This document shows, one piece after another, positions 42,988 to 51,974 of a DNA stretch of 64,000 nt. The stretch's first letter is position 1, and the number at the start of each line of letters is the position of its first letter. The stretch is from JAWLBM01 sp041687675 (GTDB taxonomy: Bacteria > Pseudomonadota > Alphaproteobacteria > Rhizobiales > Pleomorphomonadaceae). Made by a program: the position numbers and the translations under genes. The DNA lies in assembly GCA_041687675.1 (NCBI GenBank), contig JAWLBM010000005.1:62001-126000 (forward strand), written 5' to 3'. The notes under the pieces were generated by a model. That model did not search any database. It had not been told where the DNA came from and worked only from the letters and a program-made list of their open reading frames with translations.

Positions 42988-44106
42988 TCAGTCCGGCACG
43001 AGGGAGCCGTACCAGGCAGCCACGGCGCGGATCTCCTCGTCTGTGAGCCTCTCCGCCACCGTGCGCATGATGTGGGCGTAGGCCGTGCCGCCGCGGTGCC
43101 CCTCCCGGAAGGCCTCGAGCTGCAGCTCGATGTAGGCGGGATACTGGCCGGCCAGCTCCGGGTAGATCTCCGCCCGCGGGCCCTCCTTCGGGCCGTGGCA
43201 GCGCGAGCAGGCGGGAACTCCGCTTTTCGCGATCCCCTCAGCGGCGATCCGGCCGCCGAGGGCGAGGTCCCCGTCGGTGCGCTCGGCGGGGCCGCCGGGC
43301 AGTCCCGCGTAGTGGGCGGCGAGGCGGGCGATCTGCTCCTGCGAGAGGCCGGCGGCGACCGGCTCCATGAAGCCCGAATGGCGTTCGCCGGCGGCGTAGG
43401 CCGCGAGCGAGGCGCGGAGATAGACCTCGTTCTGCCCGGCGAGCTTGGGGAAGGCGCCGAGGCCCCGGCCGAGGCCGTCCGCGCCGTGGCAGCGCGCGCA
43501 GCTGGTCTCGACCACCGGGGAGATCCGCTGGCCGATGCCGCGCAGTCGCCCGGCCCCGCCCGCCTGCGCCCCGGTCCCGGCGAGCCGCCCGTAGGCGCTC
43601 GGCGACATCTCCTCGACCTGCCGCAGGAAGGCGACCATCGACCAGACCTCGTCCTCGCGCTCCGGCGCCGGCCAGGCCGGCATGGCGCTGTACTTGACGC
43701 CGTGGCGGACGATCCAGAACAGCTCGCGGTCCTCCCACTCGCCCATGTCGTGGACGAGGTTCGGCGGCTCCGGCGTCATCCGGCGCGCCACCACGGACTT
43801 CGGCCGCCCCGGGGCGCCGTGGCAGGGGGCGCAGCTGCTCTCGTAGTGGCCGGCGCCGCGCAGGACGAGGGTCGGGTCGGCGAGGTCGAGGTCCTCGGGG
43901 ATTTGGACGTTGGCAGCCTGCGTCCTGACGGACCAGCGCATCGCCGAGTGGAGCAGCCAGGTGGTGACGGCGAAGTGCCCCGAGCTGGCCGCGATCGGCA
44001 CCAGCCCGGCGAAGACAAAGGCGAAGGCGCCGAGGCCGGCGAGAACCACGAAGATCGCGATGGCGCCGAGCGGCCGGCGCCATGCCCGTCGGAGCCGGCC
44101 CATCAT
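42988..44106 (-). CDS. Membrane-anchored triheme cytochrome c
   Basis: This 372-residue exported protein has one N-terminal helix (LGAIAIFVVLAGLGAFAFVFAG), which serves as anchor, and three CxxCH haem sites: CAPCH (92-96), CARCH (203-207) and CSRCH (300-304). Each sits in a class I cytochrome domain with a distal Met region such as AMPAWP, SGFMEPVA and AHIMRTV. Its ATGATG start overlaps the stop of the upstream membrane protein, so it belongs to the oxidase operon. It most likely feeds electrons to the CuA/cytochrome c domain of subunit II. Confidence 0.9.
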   Translation of the reverse strand: MMGRLRRAWRRPLGAIAIFVVLAGLGAFAFVFAGLVPIAASSGHFAVTTWLLHSAMRWSVRTQAANVQIPEDLDLADPTLVLRGAGHYESSCAPCHGAPGRPKSVVARRMTPEPPNLVHDMGEWEDRELFWIVRHGVKYSAMPAWPAPEREDEVWSMVAFLRQVEEMSPSAYGRLAGTGAQAGGAGRLRGIGQRISPVVETSCARCHGADGLGRGLGAFPKLAGQNEVYLRASLAAYAAGERHSGFMEPVAAGLSQEQIARLAAHYAGLPGGPAERTDGDLALGGRIAAEGIAKSGVPACSRCHGPKEGPRAEIYPELAGQYPAYIELQLEAFREGHRGGTAYAHIMRTVAERLTDEEIRAVAAWYGSLVPD

Positions 44107-44519
44107 CGGCAGGTCTCGACGAACAGCGCCGGCATCGCCACCAGCAGCGTCGCGACGAAGCTCAGCGTGGCGAGCAGCAGGGTGGCGAAGCCGAGGAAGC
44201 GGTAGCGGTCTTCCGCCGTGGCTCGGGCGTGCGGGACCGTGGCTTGGCCCCCATAGGTATGCCGGCGCCAGCCGCTGCGTGCGATCACGGCGATGCCGGC
44301 GAGGGCCGCGGCGGTGTAGGCGGCGACGAGGAGGCGGGCGCCGTCGAGCGAACCGTCGCGGCCGGCGATCCTGGCGCACCAGATCGCGGCGGTGACATAG
44401 CAGAGCAGGAAGTGCGCGGCCCAGATCGTCGGCGCAGCGGCGATGAGGAACAGCGATCCGAGATCCGCCCTGAGCCGTCGCGGCGTTCGCCTGCCGAAGA
44501 TGTCCGCCCTGTCCTCCAT
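44103..44519 (-). CDS. Four-helix membrane protein of the cytochrome oxidase operon
   Basis: This 138-residue protein has four hydrophobic segments: LGSLFLIAAAPTIWAAHFLLCYVTAAIW, LLVAAYTAAALAGIAVIA, and after a polar loop with Y-G-G, RFLGFATLLLATLSFVATLLVAMPAL. It lies between fused CoxI/III and the triheme cytochrome, with overlapping ends, so it is likely an accessory or small subunit of this oxidase. I recognise the position, not a named family. ATG 44519 is 9 bases downstream of the preceding stop. Confidence 0.7.
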   Translation of the reverse strand: MEDRADIFGRRTPRRLRADLGSLFLIAAAPTIWAAHFLLCYVTAAIWCARIAGRDGSLDGARLLVAAYTAAALAGIAVIARSGWRRHTYGGQATVPHARATAEDRYRFLGFATLLLATLSFVATLLVAMPALFVETCR

Positions 44520-44527
44520 GTCCGCCT

Positions 44528-47032
44528 CTAGTCGACCAGCGGGAAGCCGGCGATGGTCGCAACGGTCACCACCGCCGTGACGGCGGCGAAGTGCCAGTAG
44601 AGCGCGACGTTGTGGATGTCGATGTCGTAGGTCGGCGTCAGCTTGCCGACCGCCGCGCGGGCGATGCAGTAGCCCTGCATCAGCAACCCCGCGGCGAGGT
44701 GAAAGTTCGTCCAGACGACGAGGACCCAGACGGTGGCCGCGTAGGAGTTCACGGTCGGGTCGAGCCCGGTGAACCAGGGGCCGGCGGCGAGCGCCAGCGC
44801 GCCGGCGACCGCGAGGGCCATCGCCAGCGGCAGCGCGACGAAGAAGCCGGTCCGGTGGCCGCGGCCGTTGAGGATGCGGGCGGCGAGCGTCAGCGCCCAG
44901 GCTGCGAGCAGCAGGGCGAGCGCGAGCACGGGCCAGCGCCAGCCGGGACCGACGGTGCCCTCGGGCGGGAAGTTCTCGTGGATGGTCCAGAAGAAGTAGT
45001 AGCCGAACACGAGGCCTGAGAAGGCCGCCATGTCGCCCAGCATGGTGATGAACATCGCCCACCAGCCGACCGACTTCGGGCCGGAGGCGTAGAGCGGCAG
45101 GGTGACGCCGAGGCCGACGTCCTTCTCCGGCTTCTCGGGAATGGTCGCTGTCCCTGTCCACAGCCAGGCAAGGACGAAGCCGAGCCCGACGAGGCCGCTG
45201 GCGATCGCCATCCACCACCAGTGGAAGGTCGAGAAGATGAAGACGCCGCCGGTGCCCGCCGCCGCGACATGGGTGAGCCAGGTCGGGCCCGGGACGCGCA
45301 GGCACTGGAGCGGCTCGGCGTCGATGGTGCCGGTCACCAGCGTCTCGCGCTTGCCCTCCTCGGCGTCGGGAAGGAAGAAGCCGCCGCGGTCGTAGGTGGC
45401 GACGATGTCCTTCTGGTCCCAGAGCGGGTAGCGGCTCTCCACCAGCGGCACCGTCCGCACGCCCCAGGCCGGGTTGGGGATGGTCGGCAGCCACTCCATC
45501 GTCCCGGCCTGCCAGGGATTGCGCTCGCTGATGCTGCCGAAGGCGACGGTCTTCACGATATCGACGAGGAAGACCAGGAAGCCGGCGGCGAGGATTAAGG
45601 CTCCGATCGAGGAGAGGAGGTTCAGGACGTCCCAGCCATAGCCCTCGGGGTAGGTGAACACCCGCCGCGGCATGCCCCTCAGGCCGGAGATATGCATCGG
45701 GAAGAAGGCGAGGTTGAAGCCGGCGAAGACGAGCCAGAAGGAGACCCGGCCGAGGCTGTCGGACAGCTTCTTCGAGGCCACGAAGGGAAAGAAGTAGTGG
45801 ATGCCGCCGAGCACGGGCAGCACCACGCCGCCGACCAGCACGTAGTGGAGGTGGGCGACGATGAAGTAGCTGTCGTGCACCTGGAAGTCGAACGGCGCCA
45901 GCGCCACCATCACCCCGGTGAGGCCGCCCATGACGAAGACGGCGAGGGCGCCCGAGACGAAGAGCATCGGCACCGAGGCGACAGCCCGGCCGACCAGGAC
46001 GGTGGCGATGAAGCAGAAGATCTGGACGCCGGTCGGGATCGCCACCGCCACCGAGGCGCCCGAGAAGAAGCCGAGCGAGATCGCCGGCAGGCCGGTGGTG
46101 TACATGTGGTGCACCCACAGGCCGAAGCTGATGAAGCCGGTGCCGACGGCGGCCAGCACGATCCAGGAGTAGCCGACCAGCGGCCGACGGGCGAAGGTCG
46201 GCACCATGGTGGCGACGAGGGCGATCGCCGGCAGGAAGATGATGTAGACCTCCGGGTGCCCGAAGATCCAGAAGAGGTGCTGCCAGAGCAGCGGGTCGCC
46301 GCCGCGCTCGACGTCGAAGAAGGGCCAGTCGAAGGCCCGCTCCATTTCGAACAGCAGGTCGCCGGCGATCAGCGGCGGGAAGGCGAACAGGATCATCGCC
46401 GCGACGACCAGGATGTACCAGGCGTAGAGCGGCATCATGTTGATGCGCATGCCGGGCGGCCGGCACTTCAGTATGCCGACGATGAGCTCCACCGCCGCCG
46501 CGATCGAGGCCAGCTCGATGAAGGAGAGGCCGAGCAGCCAGACGTCGACGCCGATGTCGTCCTGGTACTCGGTGGTGAGCGGCGGGTACATGAACCAGCC
46601 GCCCTTCGGCGCCGCGCCGAAGAAGATCGAGCCGCAGACGAAGGTGCCGCCGATCAGGAAGCTCCAGAAGCCGTAGGCGGAGAGCCGCGGGAAGGGCAGG
46701 TCCCGCGCCGCCAGCATCTGCGGCATGATGAGGATGGAGAAGGCCTCGAAGATCGGCACCCCGAACAGGAACATCATCACCGAGCCGTGCAGGGTGAAGA
46801 CCTGGTTGTAGAGGTCCGCCGAGAGGAGGTCGTTGTCCGGAACGGCGAGCTGGGCGCGCATCATCAGCGCCAGCACGCCGGCGAACAGGAAGAAGACGAA
46901 GGCGACGATGGTGTACCAGAGGCCCACCTCGGAGTTGTTCACCGCCGACCAGTAGCGCCAGCCCTTCGGCGTCGCCCAGGCCGCGGCGAGCCGCTCCTCC
47001 TGGCCGCGGCGGATCTCCTCGTCCGTGCTCAT
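44528..47032 (-). CDS. Cytochrome c oxidase, fused subunits I and III
   Basis: This 834-residue protein joins the haem-copper subunit I (about 1-560) to a subunit III-like part (about 590-834, including HENFPPEG and the closing TM helices). Ligands: low-spin haem H82 (TLHGSVM), CuB H259 with its cross-linked Y263 (FGHPEVY), H308-H309 (VHHMYTTG), and haem pair H394/H396 (VAHLHY). The A-type features GHPEVY and YTTG are kept, while the loop usually containing the D-channel Asn reads EAFSILIMP, although D111 in ARDLPFPR is present. Overlaps the CoxII stop by four bases. Proton pumping by this variant cannot be judged. Confidence 0.92.
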   Translation of the reverse strand: MSTDEEIRRGQEERLAAAWATPKGWRYWSAVNNSEVGLWYTIVAFVFFLFAGVLALMMRAQLAVPDNDLLSADLYNQVFTLHGSVMMFLFGVPIFEAFSILIMPQMLAARDLPFPRLSAYGFWSFLIGGTFVCGSIFFGAAPKGGWFMYPPLTTEYQDDIGVDVWLLGLSFIELASIAAAVELIVGILKCRPPGMRINMMPLYAWYILVVAAMILFAFPPLIAGDLLFEMERAFDWPFFDVERGGDPLLWQHLFWIFGHPEVYIIFLPAIALVATMVPTFARRPLVGYSWIVLAAVGTGFISFGLWVHHMYTTGLPAISLGFFSGASVAVAIPTGVQIFCFIATVLVGRAVASVPMLFVSGALAVFVMGGLTGVMVALAPFDFQVHDSYFIVAHLHYVLVGGVVLPVLGGIHYFFPFVASKKLSDSLGRVSFWLVFAGFNLAFFPMHISGLRGMPRRVFTYPEGYGWDVLNLLSSIGALILAAGFLVFLVDIVKTVAFGSISERNPWQAGTMEWLPTIPNPAWGVRTVPLVESRYPLWDQKDIVATYDRGGFFLPDAEEGKRETLVTGTIDAEPLQCLRVPGPTWLTHVAAAGTGGVFIFSTFHWWWMAIASGLVGLGFVLAWLWTGTATIPEKPEKDVGLGVTLPLYASGPKSVGWWAMFITMLGDMAAFSGLVFGYYFFWTIHENFPPEGTVGPGWRWPVLALALLLAAWALTLAARILNGRGHRTGFFVALPLAMALAVAGALALAAGPWFTGLDPTVNSYAATVWVLVVWTNFHLAAGLLMQGYCIARAAVGKLTPTYDIDIHNVALYWHFAAVTAVVTVATIAGFPLVD

Positions 47033-48087
47033 GTGAGGCCGTCCAGGTAGAGGGCGATGGCCTCGATCTCCGCCTCGGGGAGCATGCCGAAGTGGGGCAT
47101 GTTGACGTCTGGCTTGATCACATGCGTCGCCGCCAGCCAGTTGGCGAACGCCTCTGGGTCGTTGGGGAGGATGCCGGCGCCGAGGCTGAGCCGGCTACCG
47201 ACATGGGTGAGGTCGGGCCCGAGCCCGCCGGTCGCGTCGGTGCCGCGGATCGTATGGCAGGCGCCGCAGCCGTAGCCGAGGAAGAGCTCCAGCCCGCGCG
47301 CCTCGACCGGCCCCTCGGGCGGCTCGGCCGGCGCCGCCTGCCGCTCGAGCCACGCGGCGAAGTCGGCGGGCGCCATGCTCACCGCCTCGAAGTTCATCAA
47401 CGCGTGGGAGGTGCCGCAGTATTCCGCGCAGGCGCCGCGGAAGACGCCCTCCCGCGTCGGCTCCAGCACCATCCGGTTCACCCGGCCGGGGATCATGTCC
47501 ACCTTTCCGGCCAGCGAGGGGATCCAGAAGGAGTGGATCACGTCCGGGCTGACGAGGTCGAAGGCGGTCGCCCGGCCCACCGGCAGGCGGACCTCGTTGG
47601 CGAGCGGGATCTCGCGCCCGTCCTCGGTGAGATAGGTCACCCGCCACCACCAGCGCTCGCCCGACACGCGAACCTTCATGCCGCCCTCCGGGACGGGCGG
47701 GTGGACCACCGGGAGGATGTGGAGGCTCCAGACGAGCAGGGCGGCGAGCACGACGGAGGGCACCACCGCGCCACCGCCGATGATGAGGATGCGGGTCTTG
47801 CCGAGGTCGTGGCTGTTCGGGCGGGCAAAGACCGCGTAGACCGCCAGGCCGATCACCGCCAGCCAGACCACGGCGGCGCCCGCGAGCAGCACCCACCAGA
47901 GATCGGCGATGGCCTCCGCCGACCGCCCCGCAGGGTCGAGCACCGATTGCCGGCCCTGGCAGCCGGACAGCAGCAGCGCAGGGACGGGGAGGGCGGGGCC
48001 CGGCCGGATCCGGCGACGTCCGGGGCGGATGCCGAGGGCGGAGTTGGCGCCGCTCCGCTCGCGTCTGGTTCGTCCGCCCTTTCCCAT
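47029..48087 (-). CDS. Cytochrome c oxidase subunit II with C-terminal cytochrome c domain
   Basis: This 352-residue subunit carries the CuA centre: H185 and the set C220, E222, C224, H228, M231 in GACAEYCGTSHALM. A cytochrome c domain follows with C274-GAC-H278 (YGCGACH) and Met in NMPHFGM. A lipobox LLLSGC with C43 follows an unusually long basic N-terminus, which may mean that a later start is used. ATG 48087 has AAAGG upstream. The caa3-type build matches the triheme cytochrome of the same operon. This is the first gene of the four-gene oxidase operon. Confidence 0.92.
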   Translation of the reverse strand: MGKGGRTRRERSGANSALGIRPGRRRIRPGPALPVPALLLSGCQGRQSVLDPAGRSAEAIADLWWVLLAGAAVVWLAVIGLAVYAVFARPNSHDLGKTRILIIGGGAVVPSVVLAALLVWSLHILPVVHPPVPEGGMKVRVSGERWWWRVTYLTEDGREIPLANEVRLPVGRATAFDLVSPDVIHSFWIPSLAGKVDMIPGRVNRMVLEPTREGVFRGACAEYCGTSHALMNFEAVSMAPADFAAWLERQAAPAEPPEGPVEARGLELFLGYGCGACHTIRGTDATGGLGPDLTHVGSRLSLGAGILPNDPEAFANWLAATHVIKPDVNMPHFGMLPEAEIEAIALYLDGLT

Positions 48088-48215
48088 CCGCCGCCTTTCC
48101 GGTCCTCCCACCTCCGCCTCACCGGACCGCTCGGAGCGTGAAACCGGGTGCACCAACGAGGAACGATGCGGCGCGGCCGGAGTTCCGGGGCGGGCGGGGC
48201 CGGGAGAGCGTCCGC

Positions 48216-49250
48216 TCAGTCCCGGTCCCGGTCGTCGAGCAGTTCGCGGAGGTTGCGGGCGAGCTGCTCGAAGGCGAAGGCGAGCGCGAGGATCTGCTCG
48301 AGGTCCTCGCGGGACAGATCGGAGACCTGCTCGGTGCGGCTCACGTCGATCGCATCGGTCAGCCTGTCGATCTTGTCCTCGATCGAGGGGCCGTCCCGGT
48401 TTCGGCCGGTCTCGCAGGACTCGGCGGCCGCTTCCAATGTGCCGGACACCGCGTCGGCGGCCTCCCGGAGCGGCTGCTCGAGACGGCGGACGAGCGTCTT
48501 CGGCAGCGGCCGGTCGCCCAGCCTGTCGAGGATGGCGAGCGTGTACCAGATCCGCTCGGTCGCCGTGACCGGCGGGTCGCGCCGCCTCCTGCGCAGCCGC
48601 AGCAGGCGCTCCGGTCGGGTGACGTCGAAGGACTGGCCCGCGGCCCGCAGCGAGGATTCGATCCGTCGGTGGATCGGCGCATGGTCGCCCTTTTCGCCGA
48701 GGAGGTCCCCCACGCAGCGGCGCAGAAGCGTCGCGCAGCCGCGCTGGGCGTCGGCGACCGCGCTGCGTGCCTGGGAATCGGCAGCCCGCGGGAAGATCAG
48801 CACGGAGGCGAGCGCCCCCGCAGCCGCGCCCGCGACGATGCCGACCGAGCGCTCGAAGGCGTTCTCGACCACGTCGAAGCCCGGTGCGATCACCATCATG
48901 GTGCCGGTGACAAGCCCATAGCGCAGTTGCGGATACCAGCCGGTGACGAGGCTCATGACCCCGACCACGGCCGCCAGCGAGGCGACCGTGCGCCAGCCGC
49001 CGGTGCCCACGGTGAACACCAGGGCGAGCGCGACGGCAACGCCGAGGACCGCCCCGATCACCCGGCTGACGGCGGTTTCAAGGGTGCCGCCGATGTTGCC
49101 CTGGACGACGAACACGGCGGAGAACACCGCCCAGGTCTCCGCCTCCTTGCCGATCAGCAGGCCGACACCATAGGCGGCCATCGCGCCCACGGCGGTCTGG
49201 ATGGCCATGCGCAGGGGGTCGCGCCGGGGCGAAAGGATCGACAACCGCAT
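48216..49250 (-). CDS. FUSC-family (aromatic acid exporter-like) membrane protein
   Basis: This 344-residue protein has an N-terminal FUSC half: RMAIQTAVGAMAAYGVGLLIGKEAETWAVFSAVFVVQGNIGGTLETAVSRVIGAVLGV and about six membrane helices. The C-terminal cytoplasmic part (about 165-344) is helical and charged, with RIESSLRAAGQ and LSREDLEQILALAFAFEQLARNLREL. The length equals one FUSC module, half the size of E. coli AaeB/YccS. ATG 49250 follows GGAG. An efflux role is inferred from the family. Confidence 0.8.
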   Translation of the reverse strand: MRLSILSPRRDPLRMAIQTAVGAMAAYGVGLLIGKEAETWAVFSAVFVVQGNIGGTLETAVSRVIGAVLGVAVALALVFTVGTGGWRTVASLAAVVGVMSLVTGWYPQLRYGLVTGTMMVIAPGFDVVENAFERSVGIVAGAAAGALASVLIFPRAADSQARSAVADAQRGCATLLRRCVGDLLGEKGDHAPIHRRIESSLRAAGQSFDVTRPERLLRLRRRRRDPPVTATERIWYTLAILDRLGDRPLPKTLVRRLEQPLREAADAVSGTLEAAAESCETGRNRDGPSIEDKIDRLTDAIDVSRTEQVSDLSREDLEQILALAFAFEQLARNLRELLDDRDRD

Positions 49251-49320
49251 CGAGGGCTCCGGAAGGGGTCCCGATGCGAACTGGCAAGGCCGGGCTTTGT
49301 TCCCCGCCGGCGGAGGGGGA

Positions 49321-49352
49321 GAAAGCAAAACGGCGCAGCCATTAGCCGCGCC
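49321..49352 (-). terminator. Rho-independent terminator after the outer-membrane beta-barrel gene
   Basis: On the minus strand GGCGCGGC...GGCTGCGCC pair (8 bp with one G-U) around a short AT loop and are followed at once by GTTTTGCTTT. It lies 28 bases beyond the stop at 49381, and is the only hairpin plus T-rich run in this area. Confidence 0.75.
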
Positions 49353-49380
49353 GCCTGCCTGTACGTCCTCGTCAGGTGGG

Positions 49381-50046
49381 TCAGAACATGTAGTTCAGGC
49401 CGAAGCGGACGATGCTGAGGTCGGCGTCGCCCTCGATGCCGCCGAGGTTCGGGAAGTAGTTCTCGTCGCCGAGGTCGACCCAGAGATACTCGCCCTTCAT
49501 GGTGAGGTTCTCGCTGATCGCGAACTCGATGCCGCCGCCGACGGTCCAGCCGGTGTGCCAGTTGTCGTCGGAGATGCTGACGCCGCCGGCGGAGATTTCG
49601 ACGTCGTTGTAGCCGAAGGCGACGCCGCCGGTGACGTAGGGCATCAGGGAGTCGAAGGCGACGCCGACGCGGCCGCGGATGGTCGACAGCCACTCGAGGT
49701 CGCTGCTGACGGTGAGCGGCGGGCGGGTGGCGTAGGTGGTCGAAGAGTCCATGCCGCCGAACTGCACGTCGCCTTCAATGCCGAAGACGATGGAGTCCCA
49801 CTGGTAGTTGTAGCCGGCCTGGATGCCGCCGATCCAGCCGTCGAGATCGGCCTGGGGAAGCGGGGTGACGTTGAGATCGCCGAAGGCGTAGCCGGCGTTG
49901 AGGCCGGCGTAGAAGCCCGACCAGTCGAACATGTTCGGCGCCTGCGCGATCGGCGACGGAGCAAAGGTGGTTTCCGGTAGATCGGCGGCGAACGCCGGAC
50001 CGGCGAGCACCGTGGCGGCACCGAGGGCGATGATCAGCTTCTTCAT
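49381..50046 (-). CDS. Outer-membrane beta-barrel protein, Omp25/OmpW-like porin family
   Basis: This 221-residue protein has a typical signal peptide (MKKLIIALGAATVLAGPAFA, cleavage about residue 21) and a small eight-stranded barrel of the Omp25/RopB type: FDWSGFYAGLNAGYAFGD, WIGGIQAGYNYQWDSIVFGIEGDVQFGG, STIRGRVGVAFDSLMPYVTGGVAFGYND, KGEYLWVDLGD and the C-terminal FGLNYMF ending in aromatic Phe. SD AGAGAGG lies 8 bases upstream of ATG 50046. It acts structurally or as a minor surface protein. Confidence 0.9.
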   Translation of the reverse strand: MKKLIIALGAATVLAGPAFAADLPETTFAPSPIAQAPNMFDWSGFYAGLNAGYAFGDLNVTPLPQADLDGWIGGIQAGYNYQWDSIVFGIEGDVQFGGMDSSTTYATRPPLTVSSDLEWLSTIRGRVGVAFDSLMPYVTGGVAFGYNDVEISAGGVSISDDNWHTGWTVGGGIEFAISENLTMKGEYLWVDLGDENYFPNLGGIEGDADLSIVRFGLNYMF

Positions 50047-50450
50047 GACGCAAACCTCTCTAGGACTTGGCCTGTGGGGAGAAGGTTGCGCAGAGCCGCC
50101 TCTTTAGCAACATGCACAAAATGGAATTCATGCTTGCGTTGCGTGGCGGCCACACCGTCCGGACGCCCGATCCCGACGCCGAAGTGCTCGGAGGGCGGGG
50201 CGGGCATCGGGACGCACGGCCGGGCCCGCGGGTCGCTGCCTTCGTCCTTGCAGGCTGCGGACGGCGAAGCGCGGCGGGAGCCGAGCTGATTCAACGGTCT
50301 GGCGGCGCATGCGGCGTAGGGCCGCAGTGGCGCTTCAGCAACGGAAAGGGTGCGATCGAGCCGTCGGGGACATCCATCCGGCCATTTGCAATTGATTTAC
50401 CGTTCTGCTCGGCAACTATGGGTGCGACCGCCAATCCATCGGAGCGACAG
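50047..50450. promoter_or_regulatory. 404-base divergent intergenic region between the two outer-membrane genes
   Basis: Contains no coding frame that I can support. The segment next to the beta-barrel gene (about 50095-50140) is AT-richer than its surroundings and probably holds that promoter. On the MipA side, TTGATT (50392-50397) and AACTAT (50414-50419) are separated by 16 bases and end 31 bases before the start, a weak but well-placed promoter candidate. The middle (50150-50340) is GC-rich and featureless. Confidence 0.4.
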
Positions 50451-51278
50451 ATGCGCACGAGAAACCACCTGATCGTATGCACCCTTCTCTGCGCGGCCCT
50501 CACGCAGTCGCCCGTCGGGGCTTCCGCACAGGAGGTGGCGGTGGGGCTCGAGGATCCCGCCGCGCCCGGCCGGCAGTATGTGATCGACCTCGGCGGCGGA
50601 GGCATAGTCAGCCCGGCCTATCCCGGCGCCGACAGCCTGCTCCTGTTTCCGTTCCCGATCGTGATCGTCAGCCGGTTCTACCTGCCGGGCTTCGGGCAGG
50701 TTGCCGACGGCACCGAGACGGTTCGCGGCTTCAGCTTCTTTCCCTCCTTCGGCTTCAACGGCGAGCGGACCGCCTCGGACTCCTCCGACCTGACCGGAAC
50801 CGAGGACGTCGACTGGGCGCTCGAACTCGGCCTCGGGGCCGCCTACCGCTACGACTACCTCCGCGGCTTCGTCGCCCTGCGCCAGGGCATCAACGGCCAC
50901 ACCGGGCAGGTCGCGGACTTCGGGCTCGACGTGATCACCAACCCGACCGACCGGCTGCAGCTGGAGTTCGGGCCGCGCGCGACCTGGGCGTCGGGCGGCT
51001 ACATGGACACTTACTTCGGTGTCAGCGCGGCGGAAGCGGCCGCTCCCGGGTCCGTGCTCTCCGCCTATGACACGGACGCAGGGTTCAAGTCGGTCGGCGT
51101 CGCCGCACGCGCCAGCTATGCCTGGACGGAGAAGACCCGCTTCCACCTCCAGGCGGGCTGGGACCGCTTCGTCGGAGACGCAGCCGACAGCCCCATCGTC
51201 GATCGCGGCGACGAAGACCAGTTCTACGTCGGCGCCGGCATCACCTACCGCTTCTCCTTCGACCTCTTCGAGGAGTGA
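50451..51278 (+). CDS. MipA/OmpV-family outer-membrane protein
   Basis: This 275-residue protein has a signal peptide (MRTRNHLIVCTLLCAALTQS, cleavage after ASA, residue 26). The mature part begins with YVIDLGGGGIVSPAYPGADS, the family opening in which a periplasmic start precedes the first barrel strand, and contains alternating strands (YDYLRGFVALRQGINGHTG, LQLEFGPRATWASGGYMDTYFGVS) ending GAGITYRFSFDLFEE. MipA-like proteins are barrel scaffolds of the outer membrane. GGAG six bases before ATG 50451 fixes the start. Confidence 0.88.
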   Translation: MRTRNHLIVCTLLCAALTQSPVGASAQEVAVGLEDPAAPGRQYVIDLGGGGIVSPAYPGADSLLLFPFPIVIVSRFYLPGFGQVADGTETVRGFSFFPSFGFNGERTASDSSDLTGTEDVDWALELGLGAAYRYDYLRGFVALRQGINGHTGQVADFGLDVITNPTDRLQLEFGPRATWASGGYMDTYFGVSAAEAAAPGSVLSAYDTDAGFKSVGVAARASYAWTEKTRFHLQAGWDRFVGDAADSPIVDRGDEDQFYVGAGITYRFSFDLFEE

Positions 51279-51316
51279 CCCGCCGACCGGGACCGGGCGG
51301 CCCCGGGCTTGCCCGG

Positions 51317-51748
51317 TCAGCCGCGGAACCTGCTCACGCCGTAGACACGCTCCACGATCAGGAACACCAGCGCCGTGGTCCAGCCGATCACGATGGCGCC
51401 GTTCGTGGACGCGAAGGACCCGAGCAGGCGCCAGTCCTTGGTGAGGACGATGTCGCCGTAGCCGAGCGTGGTGTAGGTCACGGTGGAGAAGTAGAGCGCC
51501 TCCTCGAAGGTGCCGAGGGCCCCGAGACCGAGGAGCAGGACCGCCCAGGTCCAGCACTGGACCACGATCGAGCAGAAGAACCAGAGCACGAAGAGGACGA
51601 CGCGCAGGGCCCTGCCGTGGAAGAGCATGTCGGGCGGCGGCGGCCTGCGCAGCAGGGCGAAGGCGGCCCACATGAAGCCGGCGTGCACGCTGATCGTGAC
51701 CACGATCATCCCCGCGCCGATCAGGAGCTGGATGAGGATCATGGGCAT
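51317..51748 (-). CDS. Two-helix potassium channel-type (ion_trans_2) protein
   Basis: This 143-residue protein has hydrophobic helices LIQLLIGAGMIVVTISVHAGFMW, VVLFVLWFFCSIVVQCWTWAVLLL and a closing helix GAIVIGWTTALVFLIVERVYG. The pore loop carries the selectivity filter TYTTLGYGDI (residues 91-100), the GYGD signature of K+ channels. No cytoplasmic RCK or cyclic-nucleotide domain is present. The start is ATG 51748, or ATG 51742 two codons later. It is convergent with the MipA gene. Upstream, 226 bases separate it from the end of atpG, without visible features. Confidence 0.82.
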   Translation of the reverse strand: MPMILIQLLIGAGMIVVTISVHAGFMWAAFALLRRPPPPDMLFHGRALRVVLFVLWFFCSIVVQCWTWAVLLLGLGALGTFEEALYFSTVTYTTLGYGDIVLTKDWRLLGSFASTNGAIVIGWTTALVFLIVERVYGVSRFRG

Positions 51749-51974
51749 TACTCCGTCGCCGAGGGACGCGGCCCTGCCTGCGCCAAAGCCCGACCCTGCC
51801 GGACGCCGGCCGCCTGACTGGATAGATCCGACCACCTCATGCGCGCAACGAACCCCTTGAGACCTTCCCCGGTCATACGCCGATCGAGGGGAGCGTTCCA
51901 AGAGGGTTGCCGATTCGGGGCCGACCCGCCACGGCCTCGACGGGGGCCCCGACACCCGGGACGCCGGGCTCGCC

